Source: Bartonella vinsonii subsp. vinsonii (GTDB lineage Bacteria; Pseudomonadota; Alphaproteobacteria; Rhizobiales; Rhizobiaceae). Taken from it: DNA of 64,000 bases. How positions within the stretch are numbered: position 1 is the stretch's first letter; each line of letters begins with the position of its first letter. The notes under the pieces were generated by a model. The model was not told the origin of the DNA. It saw nothing but the letters and a program-made list of their open reading frames with translations, and did not search any database. The stretch covers positions 1 to 64,000 of the forward strand of contig NZ_CADEAJ010000007.1 of assembly GCF_902825235.1 (NCBI RefSeq), given 5' to 3'. Shown here one piece after another: positions 1-6,826 of the stretch. The translations under genes were made by a program, and so were the position numbers.

Positions 1-782
1 GCCCCAGAATGGGAAAAACATCTCTTGCGACCAACATTGCCTTTAACATTGCCAATGCTTACAAGCGTGATGGCACAACACAAGATAATGAGGGAGGTAT
101 CGTTGGATTCTTCTCCTTGGAAATGTCTTCAGAGCAGCTAGCAACCCGTATCATTTCTGAACAAACGGAGGTTTCTTCTTCTGATATCAGACGGGGCAAT
201 CTCTCCGAAGAGCAATTTGCAAAAATCATCCGTGCTATGAATCGCTTACAAAAAGCCTCGCTTTATATCGACCAAACGGGTGGTCTTTCTGTAGCTCAAT
301 TAGCGGCACGTGCTAGACGTTTAAAGAGACAACATGGTTTGGATGTTTTGATTATTGATTATATCCAGTTAATAACGGGGCATTCCAAACGTTCCTCAGA
401 CAGCCGTGTGCAAGAAATGACAGCCATTACCATGGCTCTTAAGGCATTGGCGAAAGAACTAAATATTCCTATCATTGCTCTTTCACAGCTTTCACGACAA
501 GTTGAAAACCGCACCGATAAACGCCCACAACTTTCTGATTTGCGTGAATCCGGTTCGATTGAACAAGATGCCGATATTGTTTTGTTTGTCTATCGTGAAG
601 AATATTACTTGAAAAATGAACAGCCAAAGGAAGGCAGTATTGAAGCTGTCAAATGGCAAGAAAAAATGGAACAAATTATGGGGCAAGCTGAAGTGATTAT
701 AGTCAAACAACGTCATGGTCCCATAGGAACTGTCCCTCTTGCTTTCCAAGCTAATTACACACGTTTTCAGGATTTCAAGTAG
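1..782 (+). CDS. dnaB: Replicative DNA helicase DnaB, C-terminal RecA-like domain (5' end outside window)
   Basis: Hexameric ATP-driven helicase that unwinds DNA at the replication fork. The visible part is the RecA-like motor: Walker A near PRMGKT right at the window edge, FFSLEMS, Walker B LIIDYIQLI, and the LSQLSRQVENR and DLRESGSIEQDAD motifs of the family. The frame is open to base 1, so the N-terminal domain lies upstream of the window. The P-loop residue that is Ser in E. coli DnaB and often Gly in relatives reads Arg here. The gene is followed by decayed sequence and prophage genes, and a phage-type ssb lies 2.4 kb on, so it could be a prophage copy or the chromosomal gene. The sequence does not decide this. 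Confidence 0.93.
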   Translation, partial: PRMGKTSLATNIAFNIANAYKRDGTTQDNEGGIVGFFSLEMSSEQLATRIISEQTEVSSSDIRRGNLSEEQFAKIIRAMNRLQKASLYIDQTGGLSVAQLAARARRLKRQHGLDVLIIDYIQLITGHSKRSSDSRVQEMTAITMALKALAKELNIPIIALSQLSRQVENRTDKRPQLSDLRESGSIEQDADIVLFVYREEYYLKNEQPKEGSIEAVKWQEKMEQIMGQAEVIIVKQRHGPIGTVPLAFQANYTRFQDFK

Positions 783-833
783 ATGCAAGAGAAGACAAGG
801 TAGTTTATAACTTTATATAAAAAAAATATTGAC

Positions 834-1381
834 TTTATTCAGGGCATTTTGACATTCGCGTCTGTTGGTTTGATAATAGTAACAACTATTTTTGCAATTT
901 TAATATCCCTTCTGAGTTGCAGAACAACCCAAAATATAAAGATGATGATACAACGGCTTGGGTGAAACTAACACGTGATTTACAACAATATATGCACCAA
1001 CTCTTAAATATAATAATTTTAGCGCTTATCGTTTTAATTTTCCCAAATAGTTATAAAGAAACTGTTTCTTTGCCTGTAATTTCTAGGTATATGGAACACA
1101 AATTTCCTTTTTCATTAGATACCGTAATGTGGTACTCAGATATCGCTGTTTGGTATTTAAACATTGTACTTTGGTATTATTTTTTATGCCGTGTACTCTT
1201 TCTTATGTTGTATACACACAATTTAATAAATATATCTATCCTCACCCTGCAGTGTTCCATTATAAAGCCACAGTGAAATTTCCGATTTTATAAAACTGTT
1301 TAGGTTAAATGGCGTTTTCTCTCCTCAACGTTTATTGATGAAATCAACAACAACATCAAAAAATTATCGGAAGCAGCTTGA
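834..1381 (+). pseudogene. Decayed membrane protein gene spread over several frames
   Basis: No intact gene is present, but coding-like pieces follow each other in shifting frames. About 833-925 encodes a transmembrane stretch (LTFASVGLIIVTTIFAILIS). From 917 another frame reads QNNPKYKDDDTTAWVKLTRD followed by hydrophobic segments up to 1276. Around 1225-1290 a third frame gives a short YIYPHPAVFHYKATVKFP stretch. A last piece ending at 1381 reads FIDEINNNIKKLSEAA then a stop. This is best explained as one membrane protein with at least three frameshifts. The 917-1276 piece has a TTG start and could in principle still be made. I recognise no family. Confidence 0.45.
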
Positions 1382-1405
1382 CATTATTTCTGTAATGTGT
1401 ATTTT
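1378..1405 (+). promoter_or_regulatory. Sigma-70 type promoter for the structured leader RNA
   Basis: TTGACA at 1378-1383 and TATTTT at 1400-1405 are separated by 16 nt. Initiation about 7-8 nt downstream would fall at 1412-1413, exactly where the folded element begins (GGTGCCTAGAAAAC). The match between predicted start and start of the structure supports both calls. Confidence 0.55.
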
Positions 1406-1412
1406 CGAATCA

Positions 1413-1644
1413 GGTGCCTAGAAAACGCCTTAAATCGATAGCGGATAGATTGCCGACACAATCTCTTCTCCGCACATTAAAGGCTTTGACTCATTATATG
1501 TTACACGCATATAATGCTCTCGTCGGGTGTGGCTATGCCATAAAATACCCTTTTGGGAAAAACATAGCGACGGACTATCGACCGTGTTTTCTAGCGCCCG
1601 GCATCCTCTTGGGATGTCAATAGAAAACCTCTAATCGATAGGAG
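1413..1644 (+). ncRNA. Structured leader RNA or RNA switch upstream of the antirepressor gene
   Basis: The region is dense in perfect helices: GCGGA/TCCGC (1441-1445 with 1469-1473) enclosing AGATTG/CAATCT (1447-1452 with 1459-1464); CATTATATG/CATATAATG (1492-1500 with 1508-1516); and CGTCG/CGACG (1521-1525 with 1568-1572) enclosing TGGC/GCCA. A central strand (CTATCGA 1575-1581 and GTTTTCTAG 1586-1594) is complementary to two copies of one sequence. The 5' copy is CTAGAAAAC 1418-1426 with TCGATAG 1435-1441. The 3' copy is TAGAAAAC 1621-1628 with TCGATAG 1635-1641. Pairing with the 3' copy reaches the first base of the GGAG ribosome-binding site (1641-1644) of the gene at 1650, so the two folds are mutually exclusive and one would hide the site. 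No named RNA family is recognised. A 69-codon GTG frame through it (1414-1623) shows no protein character. Confidence 0.7.
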
Positions 1645-1649
1645 TTCAT

Positions 1650-2180
1650 ATGAACACTCTCATTAAAATTACAGAACAAACGATTGATCAAGAAACAGTT
1701 CAAGCAGTAAATGCGCGTGAGTTGCATACGTTTTTAGAAGTAAAATCCGAATTTAGAAATTGGATAAAAAATCGCATTGAGGAGTATGGTTTCCTAGAAA
1801 ATAAGGACTTTATAAGTTTCGCTAAAATTTTAGCGAAACCTAAAGGCGGTCGTCCAAGTACAGAATATCACATCACTTTAGACATGGCGAAAGAGCTCTC
1901 AATGGTGGAACGTAATGAGAAAAGTAGACAGGCTCGACGCTACTTTATTGAATGTGAAAAGAAACTAAAAAGCCAATCTACTAATTATGATAATGATACG
2001 CGCTTTGATAATTTTAACTATCTTCGCCAATATGTTTTGACAAATTATCCTAAAATCATGGGGATCATCTTTAGTCGTCTTTTGAAAATAGATGAAATTG
2101 AAAAAGAGCTTGATCATTACAAATCAGTTACAAAAGAAGCTAAGCGCGTTCTAGCAAGATCTGTAGTAAAAGCTGCTTAG
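1650..2180 (+). CDS. AntA/AntB-type phage antirepressor
   Basis: Phage antirepressors of this class counteract a prophage repressor and favour lytic genes. Residues about 20-110 match the AntA/AntB domain (VNARELHTFLEVKSEFRNWI, NKDFISF, KGGRPSTEYHITLDMAKEL, MVERNEKSRQARRYF). Residues about 115-176 are a separate Lys/Glu-rich C-terminal domain containing YVLTNYPKIMGIIFSRLLKI. The same domain, with only a handful of changes, ends the Rha-type protein encoded at 15885-16394. Start: ATG at 1650 behind GGAG at 1641-1644, which is the site the leader RNA could mask. A hairpin follows the stop. Function is inferred from the domain only. Confidence 0.85.
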   Translation: MNTLIKITEQTIDQETVQAVNARELHTFLEVKSEFRNWIKNRIEEYGFLENKDFISFAKILAKPKGGRPSTEYHITLDMAKELSMVERNEKSRQARRYFIECEKKLKSQSTNYDNDTRFDNFNYLRQYVLTNYPKIMGIIFSRLLKIDEIEKELDHYKSVTKEAKRVLARSVVKAA

Positions 2181-2197
2181 ACTTAAAACAGAACTCC

Positions 2198-2223
2198 CTT
2201 CCCCATCTTCAAAGGTGGGGAAG
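2198..2223. terminator. Hairpin between convergent antirepressor and hicB genes
   Basis: CTTCCCCA at 2198-2205 pairs perfectly with TGGGGAAG at 2216-2223 across a 10-nt loop. It lies between two converging genes and so could end transcription from both sides. There is no long T run on either side, so its efficiency is uncertain. Confidence 0.5.
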
Positions 2224-2228
2224 ACGTT

Positions 2229-2657
2229 TCAAGCCGCGTTTTTGATTGTAATAACGACTTGCTTGCCAAGAACACTCAGTGCTTGCTCTAGTGTTTGAAG
2301 CTTAGTTGGATAATTGGGATCAAGAATGCGTCTTGCTTCTGTTTCTTTTTTACCCAAACGATTAGCCAATTCTGTTTTTGTGATATTCGCTTCATTAAAG
2401 GCTTCTACCACTGCTAACTTAAGAGCATTCCATGCGTCTACAGTTACCGCTACAAGACCTTTATACTGCTGGGGTGTAGGTAAAGATAAACCACGCATAG
2501 GATAGCTCCGTAATGCTAACCCTAAAGCTTCAACAGCATTCTCTAATGCCTCTGCTCTATTTTCTCCAGCTGTTATTGCTTCTGGTACATCTGGAAAGGT
2601 TACAATAAAACCACCATCTGGATCAGATTCCAGTTTTGCTTGATAAGTGTATTCCAT
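2229..2657 (-). CDS. hicB: HicB-type antitoxin with C-terminal helix-turn-helix
   Basis: Antitoxin that binds and neutralises the HicA mRNA interferase and represses its own operon. Residues 1-60 form the degenerate RNase-H-like HicB fold (YQAKLESDPDGGFIVTFPDVPEAITAG, broken here for length: DGGFIVTFPD is the diagnostic part). Residues about 90-130 form an XRE-like helix-turn-helix (ANITKTELANRLGKKETEARRI). It lies downstream of hicA on the minus strand with a 67-nt gap, so the pair is most likely one operon. An inverted repeat upstream of hicA (2959-2984) is a plausible operator. Confidence 0.88.
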   Translation of the reverse strand: MEYTYQAKLESDPDGGFIVTFPDVPEAITAGENRAEALENAVEALGLALRSYPMRGLSLPTPQQYKGLVAVTVDAWNALKLAVVEAFNEANITKTELANRLGKKETEARRILDPNYPTKLQTLEQALSVLGKQVVITIKNAA

Positions 2658-2724
2658 GTTTAGGTCTCCTCGCCATAATCGAAATGCTTTTGAAACGAAA
2701 AATTAAAGCCGTTGAGAGAGTAAC

Positions 2725-2916
2725 TCATACCCCTAACTGCTTTTTTATTATTTTCACGTAAAGTGGTGTTAATTCACCAGATTTTATAACGGTTGTCTTG
2801 TCTCCAAAAGTTACCAAATAATGTGACCCTTTACCTGCATCAGGAGTTTCACTGTAATGAATGCCTCTTTTTCTGGCTTCTTTACGTAATTCTCTAAGCA
2901 GCGCTTCTCGTTTCAT
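2725..2916 (-). CDS. hicA: HicA-type mRNA interferase toxin
   Basis: Small double-stranded-RNA-binding-fold toxin that cleaves mRNA. At 63 residues it has the usual HicA size. The catalytic His lies in GKGSHYLVTF, followed by the expected KTTVIKSGELTPLYVKIIKKQL C-terminus (motif: PLYVKIIKKQLG). It is the first gene of the hicA-hicB pair on the minus strand. No truncation or frameshift is seen, unlike the second hicA at 4276. Confidence 0.88.
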   Translation of the reverse strand: MKREALLRELRKEARKRGIHYSETPDAGKGSHYLVTFGDKTTVIKSGELTPLYVKIIKKQLGV

Positions 2917-2958
2917 TTAGCCTCCCCTTTCTGCATAAAATGAATATCGCACAAAAAG

Positions 2959-2984
2959 GTTCGATAGTCAACAATAAATCGAAC
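2959..2984. promoter_or_regulatory. Inverted repeat, probable HicB operator
   Basis: GTTCGAT (2959-2965) and ATCGAAC (2978-2984) form a perfect 7-bp inverted repeat with a 12-nt spacer. A degenerate third copy (GTTTGATA) follows at about 2991-2998. It lies 43 nt upstream of the hicA start codon, where autoregulation by HicB would act. Confidence 0.5.
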
Positions 2985-3203
2985 AAAAAAGTTTGATACA
3001 GACTCTTAATGAAAGGATATTTATTGAAAAGTTAAAAGCAGAAATAAGAAAGCCGTGCCATTTGTGTGACATGGTTTTTTGATGAATAATTTGTCAAATA
3101 ATATTATAATATAATACTTTAAAAAGCTGTTATTAATTTACTGAATTATTTGATAAAATATGTAAATTATGCTAAGATTTTTCATGTATAAATTGCACAT
3201 CAA

Positions 3204-3659
3204 ATGGAACTTACAAGCATGTTAAATAAAGTGACGTTAATCGGGCGTTTGGGTGCTGATCCCGAAAGCAAAACTATGATCTCTGGAGCAGAAGTCGTCA
3301 ATTTTCGTATAGCAACTTCTGAGAGCTATACAGATAAAAAGACCAATCAAAAAATAGAAAAGACAGAATGGCATTCCGTTGTAGTTTTCAATCCACATTT
3401 GGCAAAAATAGCGCTTCAATATTTGAATAAAGGTTCAAAGGTTTATGTAGAAGGCAAATTACAGACACGCAAATGGCAAGATAAAAATGGACATGAACGT
3501 TACTCAACAGAAATTGTCTTACCACAATTCAAAGGCGAATTGTATTTGCTTGATGCAAAGAAAGAGCAATCTTCTTCACCTGTCACTTCCCAAAGTTATG
3601 CCGCCGCTTCAGGAGCTGCTGATTATAATACATCTCTTAATGATAGCATGCCATTTTGA
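3204..3659 (+). CDS. ssb: Single-stranded DNA-binding protein, phage-type short form
   Basis: Binds single-stranded DNA during replication and recombination. An N-terminal OB fold spans residues about 6-115 ([39 protein letters not shown]). A short linker leads to an acidic-type tip ending DSMPF, the usual partner-binding peptide of SSB. ATG 3204 gives 151 residues. ATG 3219 (MLNKVTL) is closer to the usual family start, and neither has a strong ribosome-binding site. The setting beside toxin-antitoxin and phage genes suggests a prophage copy. The next gene starts 11 nt after its stop. Confidence 0.9.
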   Translation: MELTSMLNKVTLIGRLGADPESKTMISGAEVVNFRIATSESYTDKKTNQKIEKTEWHSVVVFNPHLAKIALQYLNKGSKVYVEGKLQTRKWQDKNGHERYSTEIVLPQFKGELYLLDAKKEQSSSPVTSQSYAAASGAADYNTSLNDSMPF

Positions 3660-3670
3660 TTGAAAAAAAT

Positions 3671-4207
3671 ATGACAAAAAGAAAAAAACGTGCAAAACGT
3701 GGTCGTCCACGGATTAAAGGATGTATCAGAGAACCGAATGGTCGCATCTCAAGAGCCAAAACACCGCGTGAACCCGTTGATCAATTAGCAATAGAAATAC
3801 GCGCTAAACGCTTCTGTTTAACCATAGAAGACGCCAAAAATCCGCTTGCTGGTACCTATATCGGGCGGCTTTATTTGCAAGGAGAACTCAATCAAGATCA
3901 ATATGATGCTGCACAAAAATATCTTGAAGTGAGAAACAATTACCTCTGTGCAAAAGCGTTACCTAATGCTGTTTATGATGACTTTACTCCTTCATCAAAT
4001 GAGGAGGCACAAAAACGGTGGATTGAAAGAGTAACTCATTGTTATGAAGAGACAAAAGAGGTTATCAAAGAAGCTCAATATCTATATCGCCAACATAATT
4101 TTTATGCCACCTTGCAATATCTTGTTATAGAAGACCAATCACTACCATATCTTGTTAATTCTCTGCGTATCGTGCTTAACGGACTTCATAAACATTTCAG
4201 TCGTTAA
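3671..4207 (+). CDS. Hypothetical basic phage-associated protein
   Basis: About 178 residues. The first 40 are strongly basic (KRKKRAKRGRPRIKG), like a nucleic-acid-binding tail. The rest is mixed helical with a Tyr-rich C-terminal half. It follows ssb by 11 nt and is probably co-transcribed. A TTG at 3656 would overlap the ssb stop, but ATG 3671 is preferred because no ribosome-binding site supports the TTG. I do not recognise the family. A replication or small-terminase role is possible but unsupported. Confidence 0.7.
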   Translation: MTKRKKRAKRGRPRIKGCIREPNGRISRAKTPREPVDQLAIEIRAKRFCLTIEDAKNPLAGTYIGRLYLQGELNQDQYDAAQKYLEVRNNYLCAKALPNAVYDDFTPSSNEEAQKRWIERVTHCYEETKEVIKEAQYLYRQHNFYATLQYLVIEDQSLPYLVNSLRIVLNGLHKHFSR

Positions 4208-4215
4208 AAAAAGAA

Positions 4216-4260
4216 TTGACATCAAATGAGAAATCATTAAAATGTGTATATATTTACACA
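4216..4260 (+). promoter_or_regulatory. Promoter and palindromic operator of the second hic locus
   Basis: TTGACA (4216-4221), a 16-nt spacer and TAAAAT (4238-4243) form a good promoter. The last base of the -10 opens a perfect palindrome, TGTGTA (4243-4248) N6 TACACA (4255-4260). A repressor bound there would block initiation. The hicA start codon is 15 nt downstream, so HicB autoregulation is the likely use. Confidence 0.6.
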
Positions 4261-4275
4261 TTATGAGTTTAGGTA

Positions 4276-4475
4276 ATGGAACAAGATAGCCGAAAAATCA
4301 TTGCAAAATTAAAGCGTGATGGCTTTGAACTTGTCAAAGTAAAAGGTTCTCATCATAAATTAAAAAAAGATGGTAAGGTTGTTATTGTTCCGCATCCTAA
4401 AAAAATCTTCCGATTGGTACAGCACGTTCTATCGCACAACAAGCAGGTTGGTTAAAAAAAGGAGAAGAAGAATGA
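4276..4475 (+). pseudogene. hicA: HicA-type toxin with a -1 frameshift at an A7 run
   Basis: ATG 4276 opens a clear HicA: SRKIIAKLKRDGFELVKVKG, then the catalytic-His motif GSHHKL and VVIVPHPKK. After the A7 run (4399-4405) the zero frame runs out at TAA 4453-4455. One base back, the expected family C-terminus continues (LPIGTARSIAQQAGWLKKGE) to a TGA at 4473-4475 that overlaps the ATG of hicB. One base is therefore missing relative to a normal HicA. Either the toxin is inactivated, or slippage on the A7 run makes some full-length product, with Asn in place of the usual Asp. Confidence 0.75.
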
Positions 4476-4867
4476 AAAGATTTTTTGCTCTTGTTCATAA
4501 AGATGAAGATTCTGCTTTTGGTGTTCAGTTTCCCGATTTTGAGGGACTTTTTTCTGCTGCTGATCAAGAAGAAAATTTAATCGCAAATGCAACAGAAGCA
4601 CTTCAACTTTATTGTGAAGATATAGATACGGTGCCTATTCCTTCAAAATTTGAAGAAGTCATACAACGGCAATCTGTCAAAACAGCTTTGGCCGAAGGAG
4701 CTTTTTTAATACAAGTCCCCTTTATTGAAAATGACACTGAAGTGGTGCGCACAAATATATCTATTGAACGAGGACTTTTACGTGCCATTGATGATTGTGC
4801 ACAAGAAAGAGGCTTAACAAGATCTGCTTTTCTGGCAACAGCAGCGCGTCACGAGCTTAATATTTAG
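4472..4867 (+). CDS. hicB: HicB-type antitoxin with ribbon-helix-helix tail
   Basis: Residues 1-60 are the HicB fold (FFALVHKDEDSAFGVQFPDF, LFSAADQEENLIANATEAL). The C-terminus (VRTNISIERGLLRAIDDCAQ, RGLTRSAFLATAARHEL) is a ribbon-helix-helix DNA-binding segment. Start ATG 4472 overlaps the toxin stop (ATGA) and has GGAGAAGAAG just upstream, so translation is coupled to the toxin frame. An in-frame upstream extension to 4370 only reads through toxin sequence. It differs in DNA-binding type from the HicB at 2229-2657 and is presumably specific for the 4243-4260 palindrome. Confidence 0.88.
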   Translation: MKRFFALVHKDEDSAFGVQFPDFEGLFSAADQEENLIANATEALQLYCEDIDTVPIPSKFEEVIQRQSVKTALAEGAFLIQVPFIENDTEVVRTNISIERGLLRAIDDCAQERGLTRSAFLATAARHELNI

Positions 4868-4968
4868 ATTTTCTTACTTTTTGGATGCATCAATGCATGC
4901 CATTTTATTCCTAAAAACACTAGATTTTGATCAAAAAAATAAAAAAACACAAGATCATGATTTTTCTA

Positions 4969-5022
4969 TTGACATGATGTAAAAAATCGTATTTAATGAC
5001 AATACGGCATTAGTCGTATTGT
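4969..5022 (+). promoter_or_regulatory. Promoter with overlapping palindromic operator, no gene directly behind it
   Basis: TTGACA (4969-4974), 17 nt, TTTAAT (4992-4997). A perfect 8-bp inverted repeat ACAATACG (4999-5006) / CGTATTGT (5015-5022) follows at the expected start site, and a further half-site CGTATT (4988-4993) overlaps the -10, giving three alternating half-sites. Bases 5023-5153 hold no recognisable gene. The next gene starts near 5187, at the scar of the lost head module, so this may be the control region of a deleted gene. Confidence 0.5.
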
Positions 5023-5186
5023 ATCCAAAATTTAAAAATCCCCCCTCAAAATTCAGTAAAATGTGGACTTGAAACGCGGCTAAAAAGCCCTGTTTTCTTG
5101 AAAATTTTGGCTAATCCATTTTTCACAGTGTAAAAATCAATATTTGACCCATTATGTTATTAAATAATTCCCCAAAAGGAGCTATG

Positions 5187-5375
5187 ATGAAAGCTGTCAT
5201 CACTAAGCCAATGTGTGTCGTTGGCGACAATAAAAGCACCGTTCGTTTTGAACCTTCAACACAAACGACCCCATTTGTTGAAATTTCCAATCAGGTCTAT
5301 GCACGTCTCAAACGTGCCAATGCTGTAAAACCTTTTGTTGAGGTTAAGACAACAGCAAAGCTTGAAAAACCATAA
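5187..5375 (+). CDS. Small phage protein beside the capsid remnant
   Basis: About 62 residues (MKAVITKPMCVVGDNKSTVR start, a FVEISNQVYARLKRANAVKPF core). AAAGGAG at 5175-5181 is well placed for ATG 5184 or 5187. Small proteins like this often sit in head-tail gene clusters of alphaproteobacterial prophages, but I cannot assign a function. It ends directly against the truncated capsid frame. Confidence 0.6.
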   Translation: MKAVITKPMCVVGDNKSTVRFEPSTQTTPFVEISNQVYARLKRANAVKPFVEVKTTAKLEKP

Positions 5376-5376
5376 A

Positions 5377-5802
5377 ACAATTCGTGAGACCTATTTAAAC
5401 ACAGCCTTAGCACAGACCCTCAATAGCGCCGGAGGTGTTGCAACACCAAGTGCTCTTGGCTCGGGGAGCTTTGGTAGTTTTGACTTTACAGGGGTGACGT
5501 TTATCAATTATCGAAGCATTCACAACTATAATGTGAGTGCAAAAGCTGGGACAAAGCGCGCTATAGGAATTAAGCCTGATGAATGTCAATTCTTTCCTGT
5601 TGATGCCCCTAGTGTATTCCAAAAAACCTTTGCTCCTGGTGAAAGCTTGGATTTTGCCAACACGGTTGGAAAACCTCTCTACACGATGCTCATCGTCGAC
5701 CACGACCGTAATGCATGGGTGAAACCTGAAGTGTACAGCTATCCGCTTTACATTTGCACACGCCCTGAAATGCTGTTTAAAGCAGTCATTGGAGCGAAAT
5801 AA
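5377..5802 (+). pseudogene. Major capsid protein (lambda gpE-like), C-terminal fragment
   Basis: The open frame gives about 141 residues resembling the C-terminal part of phage major capsid protein E: FPVDAPSVFQKTFAPGESLD, VGKPLYTMLIVDHDRNAWVK, YPLYICTRPEMLFKA. Full-length relatives are about 330-350 residues, and no N-terminal part exists upstream. The frame has no credible start codon or ribosome-binding site; the only upstream start is a TTG inside the preceding gene. Terminase, portal and protease genes are also missing, so a deletion removed most of the head module and stopped inside this gene. Confidence 0.75.
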
Positions 5803-5819
5803 GATGCGATGGCACGGGC

Positions 5820-6158
5820 TTGCTCAACAAAATGGTTAAAGATGTACGCAACACTTTTGGGCAGCCCATCATCTACACGAGAAAGGACAACCAGCAATCT
5901 TTTCGGATTACAGCGATTTACGGCATTAAGCATTCGGAATCGGACGCCGGTGGTAGAATCCCCACCACAATTGCAAGAAAGGAACTTGATCTTTGTATTA
6001 AAGACATTGGAGGCTTACCACCAAAGCCTGAAGATAGCGTTGTTGTAATGGCTCCTGAAAACACTGAAGATACCACTCAGGAACACTTCATTGTCATAGA
6101 TGTCCAAGCCTCTGAATCCGGTATGTATAAGCTTATCTTGCGGGAGAAAAAACAATGA
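5820..6158 (+). CDS. Phage head-tail joining protein (lambda FII-like)
   Basis: About 112 residues: NKMVKDVRNTFGQPIIYTRK, a mixed beta middle, and HFIVIDVQASESGMYKLILR at the end. Size, position after the capsid and pattern fit the FII-like joining family. The start is unclear: TTG 5820 or ATG 5832 are in frame, while the well-placed ATGs at 5804 and 5809 are out of frame, so the first codons may themselves be damaged. Confidence 0.65.
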   Translation: MLNKMVKDVRNTFGQPIIYTRKDNQQSFRITAIYGIKHSESDAGGRIPTTIARKELDLCIKDIGGLPPKPEDSVVVMAPENTEDTTQEHFIVIDVQASESGMYKLILREKKQ

Positions 6159-6277
6159 GACATCTTTTTTTAGCGGCACAGTAAAACAGCGTTTTGATTA
6201 TCCATCACACTGTAAAGCTTCTCCTTTAAGACGAAGAGGAAGCAAATAAAAATAGCATCAATTCAATAGGAACACTC

Positions 6278-6826
6278 ATGCCCCCCAGAGAGACAATCAG
6301 GGAAAGTTTTGTTGCGTTGATCAAAGCAGCAAAGACGGTTGCTGATGACAATGTTTTCAATATGCGTGATTTCAACTTTTCCGTTGAGAAAATGCCGGCC
6401 ATTAATATCTCAACACAAAGCGAAACAATTGAAGATAGCTATGATTATGGAGTAAAGCGGCGTGTCTTAACGGTGGATGTTGAATGTTATGCGACATGTG
6501 AAGATGGAGCGCGTTTTGTTGACCAATTAGCATGGGAGGTTGAGGAAATTTTCTATGCCAATCCCAATCTTAACAACACCGTTGAAACATGCCGCCTGCA
6601 AAATATTGCTTTTGCCTTTCGTGATAATGGCGCCCTAGCACTCCATGGTGCAATTTTAACCTTTCAAGTCATTTATGTAACCAATATCCCCTCCCCTGAT
6701 ACAGAAGAAGACAGTGTAACAGCAAGACTCATTGAACCTTTCTTAAGCTTTGAACCAGAAACAGGCGCGAGAAACAAAGACAAATATCATAAAATCGAGG
6801 GTACTCATGTTAGAGCGGCGCGATAA
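6278..6826 (+). CDS. Phage minor tail or tail-completion protein
   Basis: 182 residues starting at ATG 6278 after ATAGGAAC. It reads like a small alpha/beta tail-terminator-type protein (ESFVALIKAAKTVADDNVF, VLTVDVECYATCEDG, GALALHGAILTFQVIYVTN). It lies between the joining protein and gene V, where P2-like phages place tail completion genes. The assignment is by position and general pattern, not by a firm family match. Its last 20 nt overlap the start of gene V. Confidence 0.65.
   Translation: MPPRETIRESFVALIKAAKTVADDNVFNMRDFNFSVEKMPAINISTQSETIEDSYDYGVKRRVLTVDVECYATCEDGARFVDQLAWEVEEIFYANPNLNNTVETCRLQNIAFAFRDNGALALHGAILTFQVIYVTNIPSPDTEEDSVTARLIEPFLSFEPETGARNKDKYHKIEGTHVRAAR

Noticed and set aside
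1-20. Single-base frameshift in the Walker A motif of dnaB at the window edge
   Set aside because: Reading with the frame in register from base 3 gives PRMGKT, which fits the RPxMGKT pattern of DnaB, so no frameshift is needed.
1414-1623. 69-codon GTG frame upstream of the AntA gene
   Set aside because: It lies entirely inside the folded RNA, its composition follows the helices, it has no ribosome-binding site and no family resemblance.
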